Translations under genes and position numbers: made by a program
NCBI GenBank assembly: GCA_033391075.1
Contig: JAWPMV010000001.1
Span: 7,936,001 to 8,000,000, forward strand
From: Bacteroidia bacterium
GTDB taxonomy: Bacteria; Bacteroidota; Bacteroidia; J057
DNA length: 64,000 nt
Direction: 5' to 3'
Notes under the pieces: model-generated
What the model was told of the DNA's origin: nothing
Seen by the model: only the letters and a program-made list of their open reading frames with translations
Databases searched by the model: none
Part shown: positions 33,114 through 44,100 of the stretch, in pieces
How the letters are laid out: each line of letters opens with the position of its first letter
Position numbering within the stretch: position 1 is the stretch's first letter

Positions 33114-34337
33114 ATGTTCCTAAAATTCTTCTTTTTATTGCGCCAATATGGGATCAGAACTTCTCTAAAGGAGTATCTGCATCTGATGGAAGCCCTTAAG
33201 CAGGATTTGGTTGAGCCCGACCTGGAGCAATTTTATTACCTGGCACGTACGATCTTGATCAAGCATGAAGGCCAATTGGATGCCTTTGATGTTCTTTTTG
33301 GTCAGTACTTTCAGGGTAAAGAGGGTATGGCCGATGATTTTTGGGAAGAAGTGCCGGAAGAATGGCTAAAAGCGGAGTTGGAAAAGCATATCAGTCCGGA
33401 AGATTTGGAGGCCATTGAAAAAATGGGAGGTTTGGATGCGCTTATTCAGCGCTTCAAAGATCTGATGGCTGAACAGGATGAAGCCCACCAGGGAGGAAAT
33501 AAGTGGATTGGTAAAGGAGGAACTTCTCCTTTCGGAGCGGATGGCTATAATCCTGAGGGCTTTAGTATCGGACAGAAAAAAGGCAAGCACGGCAATGCCA
33601 TCAAAGTATGGGACAAGCGGCGTTATGCCAACCTCAATGATAAAGCAGAACTCAATACCCGGAACATCAAACTGCTACTGAAAAGATTGCGGGTGCTGAC
33701 GCGTGAAGGAACCCCCAATGAACTGGACCTGAAAGATACCATTCGCCGTACCTCTGAAAATGCAGGTATGCTGGACATCAAAATGAGGCCCAGTAGAAAA
33801 AATCGGGTGAAAGTTTTGATGCTGCTGGATGTGGGAGGCTCAATGGACCACTATGTCGAGCTATGTTCTCAATTATTTACCGCCGCCCGTCATGAGTTTA
33901 AACAACTGGAATTTTACTATTTCCACAATAGCGTGTATGAATATGTCTGGAAAGACAATACACGCAGGCATAGTGAAAAGACTTCCGTTTGGGAACTCAT
34001 CAACAGATACAATCGCGATTATAAAGTGATCTTTGTAGGAGATGCTGCGATGTCTCCGATCGAACTTATGTACAAAGGAGGTAGCGTAGAGCACTGGAAC
34101 GAAGAGCCCAGCTTACTCTGGTTGCAGCGCATGAAAGATCATTTTGAATTCATGGCCTGGATCAATCCCACGGCTGAATATGAGTGGAGGTATTACGAAT
34201 CGACCTTCATACTGCGAAAATTCTTTGCCTATCGCATGTTCCCCATGACCCTCGAAGGCATCCAATCCACCATGAAGGCCCTCAATGATCAGCGGATCAG
34301 GCATGGGAATGAAGAGGATACTCGGCCATATCAGTAG
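33114..34337 (+). CDS. VWA domain protein, CoxE/YehP-like
   Basis: A 407-residue cytoplasmic protein starting at the ATG at 33114 (MFLKFFFLLRQYGIRTSLKE). The N-terminal half is helical; the C-terminal VWA domain begins at VLMLLDVGGSMDHYVEL with Asp239. The MIDAS reads DVGGS in place of DxSxS, a form also known in this subfamily. Further landmarks are EFKQLEFYYFHNSVYEYVW and VIFVGDAAMSPIELMY. It is the expected partner of the MoxR ATPase at 30552. The upstream TTG at 33060 is not preferred. Confidence 0.9.
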   Translation: MFLKFFFLLRQYGIRTSLKEYLHLMEALKQDLVEPDLEQFYYLARTILIKHEGQLDAFDVLFGQYFQGKEGMADDFWEEVPEEWLKAELEKHISPEDLEAIEKMGGLDALIQRFKDLMAEQDEAHQGGNKWIGKGGTSPFGADGYNPEGFSIGQKKGKHGNAIKVWDKRRYANLNDKAELNTRNIKLLLKRLRVLTREGTPNELDLKDTIRRTSENAGMLDIKMRPSRKNRVKVLMLLDVGGSMDHYVELCSQLFTAARHEFKQLEFYYFHNSVYEYVWKDNTRRHSEKTSVWELINRYNRDYKVIFVGDAAMSPIELMYKGGSVEHWNEEPSLLWLQRMKDHFEFMAWINPTAEYEWRYYESTFILRKFFAYRMFPMTLEGIQSTMKALNDQRIRHGNEEDTRPYQ

Positions 34338-34399
34338 GCTCTGCCAGGAAAATTCTATCCTTGATTTAGCTTTTACTTTGAGGAGATAATATTATAGAA

Positions 34400-35839
34400 A
34401 TGCAGGAACACCCCCTTCTCAAAAGAAAGATTTATCTATTCTCTCGAATGCAGTTTGTAAAATTTTTGATACTCCTTCTACTAATAGGAGCATTTCATTT
34501 TGAAGTTTTTCCGCAAAACAGCCAGCCTGATACAGTGGGGGATTTTGAACTGGTGAAATGCGACCTAAACGAAAAGAATCTAAGAGGCCAAAATCATAAA
34601 GGCTGTTTTACAAAAGCTAATTTTAGACGAACCCATTTTCAAAAGAAGCAGTCATTTGCTAATAGAAATTTTCTCTCTGACGTAGATTTTTCTATTGCTA
34701 AATTTTATGGTGAAGCTAATTTCATGGGGGCAACTTTTGATCAAGGAGTTAAGTTCTCAGGTACTAGATTTGAAGATGTCTCCAAATTTTATGAAGTCCG
34801 ATTTAAAGGCAAATCACATTTTGGATCTACAGACTTCCAAGGTAATTCTGATTTTTTGCGATCAGAATTCGAAGGACCTGTTTCTTTTGTAAATACAAAA
34901 TTTAAGGAAGCTCCAGATTTCATAGAGGTAAAATTCAAAGATGATGTCTCTTTTGAAAGGACACTTTTATCAGATGGTACAGATTTTAGAGATGCTGAGT
35001 TTTTTGGTGAGGTAAATTTTTCGTACGCGAATATTGGCAAGTGCAGTTTTCAGAATATTTTGTTACCAAAGAGACTAATTTTTCATGAAACGACATTAAG
35101 CAGGCTGTTGGATTTGTCATTTGTCCGAAATAATGAAAATGCAAGAGCTCCTATAGTTTTATCTAAAACTCCAATAGATAGCTTGAAATTTGATTACTCT
35201 CAGTTTTTTTTAATTAATGGGACGATTAGAATTCCTTATCCCTTCTTGAAGAAAGGTTCGGAAAGGGAGATGAAGATTGTTTCAAAAGAGGAAATTGAAA
35301 AAATGTACTTTGATATAATGAGAATGCAAAAGAGGTATAATTATGTCGAAGGATACCAATATGCAGATTTAGATTATCAAAAATGGAAACTAAGTACAGG
35401 CTTTTTCTATGAAAAATTTATTATTCTTCCAATAAAGAAGAGATGGGATAATTTTGGCTATAATAAAGACTTAATCTTTACAAATACATTTATCCTTTTT
35501 TCCATATTTTTCCTAATAACGATTTCACTCTTTCCGTATTTGGTTACTAAAGTATATAATCCTGCAAGCTTAAAGGGTTTAAAGGATAGTCTCAATAAAA
35601 ACAGACATGATTACAAAAAGTTGATTCAATATCTTAGATTAATTCCATATGCATTCTACTACACCTTAATTATATTTTTCGGGTTAAGAATGGAATTGAA
35701 CAATTTTATGATTGACGGAAATCCCAACCATCACAGCTACAATTTAAAGAAGAAACTTTTAGGGGGGTATATTTTAGTGATGTATGCTGTGGGTCTAATT
35801 TGTACTGCATACTTAGCTCGCTATGTAATTTCTTCCTAA
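34400..35839 (+). CDS. Pentapeptide-repeat protein with C-terminal membrane domain
   Basis: A 479-residue protein. A hydrophobic N-terminus (FVKFLILLLLIGAFHF) suggests export; a second ATG at 34448 sits right at it and may be the true start. Residues about 70-260 contain pentapeptide-type repeats with Phe every fifth position (VDFSIAKFYGEANFMGATF, VSFVNTKFKEAPDFIEVKF). The C-terminal 130 residues have three membrane helices (IFFLITISLFPYLV, FYYTLIIFFGLRM, GGYILVMYAVGLICTAYLA). Strikingly AT-rich against its neighbours, which suggests acquisition. Function unknown; it might be a channel or surface sensor. Confidence 0.78.
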   Translation: MQEHPLLKRKIYLFSRMQFVKFLILLLLIGAFHFEVFPQNSQPDTVGDFELVKCDLNEKNLRGQNHKGCFTKANFRRTHFQKKQSFANRNFLSDVDFSIAKFYGEANFMGATFDQGVKFSGTRFEDVSKFYEVRFKGKSHFGSTDFQGNSDFLRSEFEGPVSFVNTKFKEAPDFIEVKFKDDVSFERTLLSDGTDFRDAEFFGEVNFSYANIGKCSFQNILLPKRLIFHETTLSRLLDLSFVRNNENARAPIVLSKTPIDSLKFDYSQFFLINGTIRIPYPFLKKGSEREMKIVSKEEIEKMYFDIMRMQKRYNYVEGYQYADLDYQKWKLSTGFFYEKFIILPIKKRWDNFGYNKDLIFTNTFILFSIFFLITISLFPYLVTKVYNPASLKGLKDSLNKNRHDYKKLIQYLRLIPYAFYYTLIIFFGLRMELNNFMIDGNPNHHSYNLKKKLLGGYILVMYAVGLICTAYLARYVISS

Positions 35840-35845
35840 AAAAAT

Positions 35846-35872
35846 TCCCGACCTGTTTTTCACAGGCCGGGA
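35846..35872 (-). terminator. Terminator between convergent genes
   Basis: TCCCGACCTG (35846-35855) and CAGGCCGGGA (35863-35872) pair with one mismatch. On the minus strand it is followed by ATTTTTTTAGG, so it ends the CHAT gene at 35905; it may also serve the plus-strand gene. Confidence 0.8.
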
Positions 35873-35904
35873 CGTGTATGAAGAAACAATTTACCCCAAT
35901 GTTT

Positions 35905-36780
35905 TTAAAAGGCTAATAATGCTTTCAGGCCCTCCATAGGAATGGACTCCACGTACATACTCAGACCGATTCCCATTAGCACGGCAATTGCGGCTGCTGT
36001 GGCTGTATAAAAATTAGATCTGGAAGGCTCTCTTTGCTTTCTTTTTAGCATACCTTCATATACGCTCAGCCTATTCTTCTCCTCTCTACTCATAGAAAGA
36101 GGTTTGTAGAGGCTACTTTCATGGTCTTCGAGGAAATACAATCCCCAGGGCAACTTCCCACTTTCGATATCCTGAATGTCGAATGGCCATTTGAAATGAT
36201 CCTGCTCTATATCGTATTTCAATCTGTAGGCACCGAAACGCGGAAAACGTTTTTGGACACGTACCAGGGCTTGTTGAATACTGGCTCCTTTTGCAAGTGC
36301 TTTATAGAAGGTATTGGCCAATCTGTGAGAACGTCTGTCTCGTTTTTGTGTTTCCGAAATCATGACTGCAGGGATATCTCTCCGCGCCAGCATATCCAGC
36401 AAACGAGGAGTTGCACATCCATTTAGGTAGACCAGCTCCAGATTTGGGAGCAAATCAATTACCCGTGATAATTCATCGATATGAATATGCCATTCGGATT
36501 TTCCTGCTTCGATTCTTAGATGTTCACTTTCTGCATGACCACTAAAGTGCAGAACTTTTACCCGTTCCTGGTAATACTTTCTCCCAATAAAATCTGGAAA
36601 GAAGTAGGTGTTTACTACAGGATCTTTGTGAACAACTTCAAACAAAGGTTTTTTAGATCCGAAAGAGAGAATCTTTGATATACGCTGTCTTTCATTAAAA
36701 AGGTAATTCAGTCTTTTGCCTTTGCGAGAGCTATTTACGCAAGCTAGATAGACGATCGGTTTTTTGGTTGTCATTTCCAT
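35905..36780 (-). CDS. Tail-anchored CHAT-domain (caspase-like) protein, catalytic dyad intact
   Basis: A 291-residue protein with no signal peptide. The N-terminal two thirds is a CHAT peptidase-like domain: strand VKVLHFSGHAESEHLRI holds the expected catalytic His82, and LELVYLNGCATPRLLDML holds Cys122. Further CHAT landmarks are IPAVMISETQKRD, FYKALAKGASIQQAL and LPWGLYFL. A C-terminal membrane helix (about 256-276) follows, and the last residues LKALLAF are shared with the next paralogue. This fits a cytoplasm-facing protease tethered to the membrane. Substrate unknown. It has its own terminator. Confidence 0.8.
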   Translation of the reverse strand: MEMTTKKPIVYLACVNSSRKGKRLNYLFNERQRISKILSFGSKKPLFEVVHKDPVVNTYFFPDFIGRKYYQERVKVLHFSGHAESEHLRIEAGKSEWHIHIDELSRVIDLLPNLELVYLNGCATPRLLDMLARRDIPAVMISETQKRDRRSHRLANTFYKALAKGASIQQALVRVQKRFPRFGAYRLKYDIEQDHFKWPFDIQDIESGKLPWGLYFLEDHESSLYKPLSMSREEKNRLSVYEGMLKRKQREPSRSNFYTATAAAIAVLMGIGLSMYVESIPMEGLKALLAF

Positions 36781-36946
36781 GGATACAAGAGCTTTTTGTG
36801 TAAGATGAATGTTAAAGGTGATCCATCATTGAGAAGTATGGAAATCCGCAAAAATCTAAATGATCCCTGTAGAATCTTTTGCTTTCCGCTTCATCAGTCA
36901 AACGACTAGTCAAAAAGATTTACACCAAAAAGGACCGAAAAAAAGA

Positions 36947-36975
36947 AATCCCGGCATTTCAAGCTTGCCGGGATT
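36947..36975 (-). terminator. Terminator of the second CHAT gene
   Basis: AATCCCGGCA (36947-36956) and TGCCGGGATT (36966-36975) form a perfect 10-bp stem; the minus strand then reads TCTTTTTTTCGG. The two tandem CHAT genes are thus separately terminated. Confidence 0.88.
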
Positions 36976-37004
36976 AGTCAAATAAGGATGTTTAAAAACG
37001 ATAT

Positions 37005-37856
37005 TTAAAAGGCAAGGAGATTGCTTAGACCTCCCGCTTCATCTTGTCCGAAATAGATCAGAGCAAGAATGAAGGTAATAGCTGCAGCAATGGCAGCAAA
37101 TCGATACGTGGAAGAATAATCTTCTTCTCCCTGTTTTACATAATTCGAAATGGGAAGAGAAATTCCTTCATGATCCCGGTGTGAAATGGGTTCATACAGC
37201 TGGCCTTCATGTTCGGCCAGATAATAGAGCCCCCAGGGAATCTTTCCGATTTCCAGTTCTACGGGCCAGTCAATTACATCTGACTCAATTTCGTAGTCTA
37301 ATTTAAAGGAACCGAATTGAGGGAAAACTTCCTGAACGCTGAGTAAAGCCTTTTGTACAGATGCGCCTCTGCTAATCTCTTCATAGAAGGTGCTGGCAAT
37401 GTCCATACTTCTTTTGTCTTTACTCTGTGTCTCGCAGACCATGATCGCCGGTACATCACGCCTTACCAGCATGTCCAATAATTTCGGGGTGGCGCATCCA
37501 TGAAGGAAGACCAACTCGAGATTTGGCAGTAAGGCAATGAATTTCGACAGCTCATTTACATGAAGGCTGGTTTCTGCTTTTCCGGATTCAACACGCAGAT
37601 GCTCGCTCTCGGCTTCGCCCATAAAATGCAGGACTCTGATCCGATCGAGATCGTAGTTTTTGTTGAGATAGTCGAAAAAGTAAGAATTGGCGGACGGGTC
37701 TTTGATGACGGGTTCAAACAACGGTTTCTGGCGACTAAAAGAGAGGATATTCTGAATAGCCTTTCTTTGTTTTACCAAATACCGAATACGCTTGCCGCTG
37801 CGAAAACTATTAACGCAGGCAAGATACACGATGGGTGTTTGGGCCGTGTAAGCCAT
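37005..37856 (-). CDS. Tail-anchored CHAT-like protein lacking catalytic His (pseudo-protease)
   Basis: A 283-residue paralogue of the protein at 35905; the two align end to end (PIVYLACVNS start, LLAF end). The strand that should carry the catalytic His reads VLHFMGEAESEHLRV, so Glu81 replaces His; the DNA codon is GAA. The Cys is kept (Cys121 in LELVFLHGCATPKLLDML). A C-terminal membrane helix lies at about 252-269. It is probably not a peptidase by itself, but could partner with, regulate or decoy for the active paralogue. Divergent from the giant ThuA-SprB gene at 38147. Confidence 0.78.
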   Translation of the reverse strand: MAYTAQTPIVYLACVNSFRSGKRIRYLVKQRKAIQNILSFSRQKPLFEPVIKDPSANSYFFDYLNKNYDLDRIRVLHFMGEAESEHLRVESGKAETSLHVNELSKFIALLPNLELVFLHGCATPKLLDMLVRRDVPAIMVCETQSKDKRSMDIASTFYEEISRGASVQKALLSVQEVFPQFGSFKLDYEIESDVIDWPVELEIGKIPWGLYYLAEHEGQLYEPISHRDHEGISLPISNYVKQGEEDYSSTYRFAAIAAAITFILALIYFGQDEAGGLSNLLAF

Positions 37857-38018
37857 GGTGCTAGGGCTTAAATTTGGATTACAATTAAGAACAATTACGA
37901 TGCATAAATTATCAAAGCTGTGAATGAAAAGAGGGTGAGAATGCGCGAGCTGTAATTTATCCTGTATGAACGGTAAGATAAATCAGCAATTTTTAGGAAA
38001 ATATAAGTCGATCAGCCG

Positions 38019-38092
38019 TATCTTTGTACCATAGGGGACAATCTTTTTAGGGAAACTATTACAGGGATACTTTTACACATTTACGGTGTAAA
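38019..38092 (+). promoter_or_regulatory. Promoter and leader hairpin of the first giant gene
   Basis: TATCTTTG (38019-38026) matches TAnnTTTG, 121 bases before the start codon. In the leader TTTACAC (38072-38078) and GTGTAAA (38086-38092) form a hairpin. The rest of the 290-bp divergent gap shows nothing else. Confidence 0.6.
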
Positions 38093-38146
38093 GAGCCTTT
38101 GCCTATATGGGGTATTTTATTGGCAGAGGGCAAATGAACACGAAGA

Positions 38147-41100
38147 ATGAAAAAACTTTACCAGCTAATCCTTTGTCTGGGTTATGTTTGCTGGATTTGC
38201 TTGCCTGAATACTCCTTTGCACAATGTGGCAATGGAAATTTCAAAGTCTTGCACTACACGGAGACTTCCGGTTATAATCACAACACCCGGAGTCAATCCT
38301 TGTCCATGTTTCAAGCTATCGGGAGTGCCAATGGATTTACCGTTACCAATGACCAAAGTGGAGCGGAATTCAATTCTCTGGCAAATCTACAGCAATATGC
38401 AGTAGTCATTTTCTCCAATACTTCCGGCAATAATATTCTCAACGCTACCCAAAGAGCCAATTTCGAATCCTATATTCAGGCTGGAGGCAGCTATATGGGT
38501 ATACATGCGGCCTCAGATACCTATCGCCATAGTTCGGCAAATGGAGGGTCCCGAGGTACCTGGGACTGGTATGCGGAAAATGTCGCAGGCTGTAGTGTCC
38601 AGGAAAGCCCCAACCATACCAGCCAAAATCACAACAATAATATGACCCAGCAGTCTCCTGGACATCCTACTTTAGTAGGTTTGCCCAGTCCCTGGAATAA
38701 AACAGAGGAATATTATTATTGGGAAAATGGATACCTCAATTCTTCTTTTACTGAAGTTCTGAGAGTGAATCGCACGGGAGGGGCGAGCTATGATGCAGAA
38801 CGAATGACCACTCATATAAAGGAATTGCAATGGGGAGGGAGAGCATTTTATACTTCCTTAGGTCATGCGCAAAGCAATTTTACTTCTGACCAGAATTTCA
38901 GAACCCTCCTGACCAATGCTGTCAGTTGGACTGCTGCGCCGAATACAGGAGGTGGAGGCTCCGGACTTAACCTTTCTGCCAGTATCAGCAATGCTAGCTG
39001 TGAGTTGAGCAATGGAGCCATAGATCTGAGCGTAAGCGGAGGCTCAGCTAGCTATTCCTATACGTGGTCCAATGGATCGAATAATCAGGACATCAGCAAC
39101 CTGGCACAAGGTAGTTACAATGTCCTGGTAGATGATGGAAATGGCTGTACAGAACGCGATACATTTGTCGTGGGGAATTCTGCTTCCAAGCCCTTACTTA
39201 ACCTCAATATTGGCCAGAAGATCTCCTGTTTTGCTGCAAATGATGGCGAGATAAATAGTACCGTTTTAGGCAATGGAGCTCCTTATTCTTACATCTGGAA
39301 TACAGGCGCTACCAATCCTGATCTTACAGGCATTGGTGCCGGTACCTATCAATTGATTATCACTTCAGTTGCAAATTGTAAAGATACTGCAGATATCATC
39401 TTGAGCGAGCCTGCTGCATTGCAGTTAACTCTGCAAATACAAAGTAATCCGAGTTGCGGAAATCCGACAGGAGGAGAGATACTGGGACAGGCTAGCGGAG
39501 GAAGCGGGACCTTGTCCTACCTTTGGAACACCGGAGCCAATACCAGCTTGATAAGCGGATTGGATTCGGGAAGATATATACTCACAGTAACAGATTCAGC
39601 CCTCTGTAGCATACAAGATTCTGTCCAGTTGAGTTATTCCAGTTTTGGATTGACCCTGACGGAAACTCAGTCTATCGATTGTTTTGGAGGAAATGAAGGA
39701 GCAATAACGCCTAGCCTTTCTGGAGGCAATCCTCCCTTCAGCTATTCCTGGAACAATGGCCAAACGACAGCTGTTGCCAGCAATCTTTCAGCAGGATGGC
39801 AGGTATTGACAGTGATCGATAATGATGGCTGTACAGAAAGAGATTCTTTGCTCCTCAATCAGCCGGACTCACTCCAAACGGGACTACTAATTGATCAGAA
39901 TATCGAGTGTTATGGTGAAGCAAATGGAATATTAACTTCAACTCCTATCGGCGGTACAGCTCCATATAGCTATATCTGGAATAATATTGCGGGAGTTGAT
40001 AGTCTGAAAAATCTGGATACGGGTCTTTATAGACTGGAAGTTTTGGATGCAAATGGATGTAGTGCGATAGATAGCATCAGACTGGATCAGGCGGATTCCC
40101 TAAGCTTACAATTTCAGATTGCCCAGGAAGTTTCCTGTAATGGCGGATCTGATGGTCAAATTCTGAGTATAGCTGGTGGAGGGGCCTTACCCTATAGCTA
40201 TAGCTGGAATTCTGGTCAAACTACAGCAGATTTAAATGCGATCCCTGCCGGGAACTATACCTTATCCCTGACAGATGCTAATAGTTGCCTGCTTCAAAAA
40301 TCTATTAATCTCAGCGAACCCACTGCCATCAATGCAAGTCTGAATCTTGTCCAGGAACTTAGCTGTTTCGGAGGAATGGATGGCCAAATGTCCGTTAGCA
40401 TCAGCGGAGGAAATCCTCCCTATACGTATAGCTGGTCTTCAGGTGCTACGGATAGCATTGCAAATAATCTGAGTGCGGGTATGCAAATTCTGGAAATCAG
40501 AGATAGTAATAATTGTCTGTGGACAGATTCTCTCCTGATGCCTGAACCAGCAGCTTTGCAATTAAGCCCTCAGATCCTTCAGGCAGCCAGTTGTAATGGT
40601 GCGGCCAATGGGGAAGCCAAAGTAAGTGTAAGCGGTGGAACAATGCCGTATTCCTACCTCTGGTCTTCCGGCCAAACGGATTCTGTAGCTACTGGACTTA
40701 TAGCCGGGATTTATCAGCTCATTGTTACAGATGCAAGTGGATGTCAGGATTCCGTAGATGTGACTGTCAATAACAATATCCCCTGGTCTCTGAATATATT
40801 ACAGACAGCACAGATCAATTGTTTTGGAGATAGCACGGGAGGATTGAGTGTGGAGGTGCAAAATGGAAATGGCTTTGAACCCTTTAGTTTTTTATGGTCG
40901 AATGCGGCTACAGATAGTAGTTTGACAGGCCTTCCGGATGGATCATATAGTGTTACGGTTACAGATAAAGATGCTTGCCAGCAAAGCAGTAGTTTTCAGC
41001 TACAGGCACCAGATTCGCTGGTAATACAATTATCCCTGCAGACCCCTATCTCATGTTTTGGAGCCACTGATGGGGTTCTACTTGCTACCCCCAGCGGAGG

Positions 41101-44100
41101 AACGGCTCCTTATAGTTATAGTTGGAGCAATGGGCAAAGCGGGGCTTCAAACAATGGAGTAGGAGCTGGTATGATGCTGTTGACAGTTACCGATGCGAAA
41201 GGCTGTGTTCGAACAGACTCTATACAGGTCAATGAACCCGCAAGCATTTCCATCAATTTCCAACTTCAAACAGCAATTTCCTGTAATGGCTTATCAGATG
41301 GTGCACTCCTCGCAACTCCCAGTGGAGGAAACTCTCCTTATACCTACACCTGGGCTGATGGACAAAGCACTCCTATTGCTAGCGGTTTGGCTTTCGGATG
41401 GCAAGCTATTCTTGTACAGGACGCCAATGGATGCCAGGTTCAGGATTCAATTCTCCTACTCGAACCTTCAGCCATAATTGCAAACCTTAATTTGGTTCAG
41501 GAAGTTAGCTGCTTTGGGGAAATGGATGGGCAGATGTCCGTGACTGTTAGTGGAGGAAATCCCGCTTATACCTACAATTGGTCTTCTGCGGCGACTGATA
41601 GTATCGCAAATAATCTGAGTTCAGGTATGCAAATCCTTGAGATCAGAGATAGTAATAATTGTCTTTGGACAGATTCCCTACTCATGCCGGAACCCGCAGC
41701 CCTGCAATTGACTCCCCAGCTCCTTCAAGCTGCCAGTTGTAATGGGGTGGCTAATGGAGAGGCCAAAGTTAGTGTCAGTGGGGGGAGCAGACCTTATAGC
41801 TTCTTATGGTCCTCCGGTCAAACTGATTCTCTTGCGAGCGGACTCATGGCAGGAATTTATTCGGTTATCGTGACGGATGCCAATGGATGTCAGGATTCGG
41901 TTGATGTAACGGTCAACAATAATATCCCCTGGTCGCTGAACCTTCTCCAAACAGCGGGAATTGATTGCTTTGGAGAAAGTACAGGAGGACTGAGTGTAGA
42001 AATCCAAAATGGAATTGGAGCTGAACCTTATTCTTTCCTGTGGTCAAATGGCGCCACTGATAGTAGCCTTGTAAACCTTCCTCCAGCTTCCTATACGGTC
42101 ACCGTGACAGATAAAGATGCTTGTCAGGCCTCTGCCAATATCAGTCTACAAGAACCGGATTCTTTAGATCTTCAACTGAATCTGCAATCCGCCATCAGCT
42201 GTTTCGGGGCCGATGATGGAATTGTGAATGCAGTACTAAGTGGAGGTACAGCTCCCTATACCTATGCATGGAGCAATGGGCAAAATGGAGTGCTAAACAA
42301 TCCGGCAGGAGCAGGAATGCTGGTCTTAATAGTTACGGATGCTAATGCTTGTACAAAATCGGATTCGATTCTTTTGAGTCAACCGACAGCTTTAACCATC
42401 AATTTCCAAATACAAAATCAAATCTCCTGCAATGGATTGTCCGATGGAATCGTGGAGGCGCTTCCCACTGGAGGAACTTTACCCTATAGCTATAACTGGT
42501 CAAATGGGCAGAATACAGCAGTCGCTAGCGGCCTGGGAGTAGGTTGGCAGCTCCTACAAATTCAAGATGCAGCGGGATGTACGTTTACTGATAGCATCTT
42601 CCTGGCTCAACCTTCCGCGCTGAATGTCATACTAAGTGAAACTTCTTCTATCAGTTGCAATGGCGCCCTGGATGGGGAACTTCTGGCAACTGCTTCCGGT
42701 TCACAAGCTCCCTATACCTATCAATGGAGCAATAATGTATCTACTCCTTTGAATAGCAATTTGGGAGCGGGTCTGTATTCGGTCATCGTACAGGATGCAA
42801 ACTTGTGTTTAGATACTTTGACCTATAGCCTCAATCAGCCAGATTCGATTCGGATTGATCTTCAGCTAACACAATCTATTCTTTGCGCCGGAGATGAAGA
42901 TGCCGTGCTTAATGCTTCAGTTAACGGAGGTAGCGGGCCATATACTTACAATTGGTCCAATGGAGCTATAACTTCCTTTTTAACCAATCTCGGACCCGAT
43001 ACCTATTCGGTGACCGTAGATGATGCGAATGGCTGTCGGGATTCTGCAAGCTTTATACTAAGCCAACCAGATAGTCTGGATTTAAGCATTACGGGATTGC
43101 AAAATGTGAGTTGTGCAGGAGGTATGGATGGGAGTGCAACTTTGATTGTAAATGGAGGGAATCCTGCTTATTCTTATTTGTGGGGGAATGGAGCGAATAC
43201 CCCTTCGGTCAGTAATTTGGCAGCAGGTCTTCAAACAGTCCGGGTTTTTGATACCAATGGATGTACCGATAGCCTGCAGTTTTTGCTGGATGAAAATCCG
43301 GCTATACAAGCCAGCATAAATGTAGATCAGGAAATTTCTTGTTTTGGTGGGAATGATGCCATCCTTTCTCTAACAGCTAGTGGAGGAGTAGGAACCCTGA
43401 CCTACCAATGGAGCAATGGCAGTAACAACCAAACGGCCAGTGGCTTTACCGCCGGGATTGCAAGTGTGTTAATCTCGGATAGTTTGGGTTGTAGTATCAA
43501 CCTGAATCAAAATTTAGTCAATCCCCCGGCCCTCCAGTCTCAGCTGATTTTACAACAGCCTCTATCTTGCCCGGGGGTATCGGATGCATCCTTACTCATT
43601 AGGCCCTCAGGTGGGACAGCTCCCTACAGCATTTTGTGGAACAATGGATCTACAGACAGCCTAATCAGTAATTTGTCAGCCGGACTGTATAGCCTTGTCG
43701 TAACAGATAGCAAAGGCTGTACAGAAAACCTGGATACGCTTTTACAGGCTCCCACAGTAATCAGTAGTACACTTAACCTAAGTCAGGCAATTTCCTGCAA
43801 TGGAGCCATGGATGCCAATATTGATCTGAGTATCAGTGGCGGCTCTCCTGCCTTTAATTTTTTATGGCAAGACGGAAATACGGATCAAAACCGCATAGGA
43901 GTCGGAGCGGGGACCTATACCGTCGAAATACAAGATGCCAATAGTTGTTTACAAAGAGATACGATTATTGTAAATGAACCGGCTTCATTGACAGCACAAT
44001 TGAACCTCATTGATAGTGTGTCATGTGAAGGTATGCAGGATGCAATTGTAGAAGCTATAGTGAGTGGAGGTACAGGCAACTATACCTTCCTCTGGTCCAA

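Noticed and set aside
35905-37856. Gasdermin-type defence module with CHAT protease
   Set aside because: No small gasdermin-like gene was recognised next to the CHAT genes; their neighbours are surface proteins.
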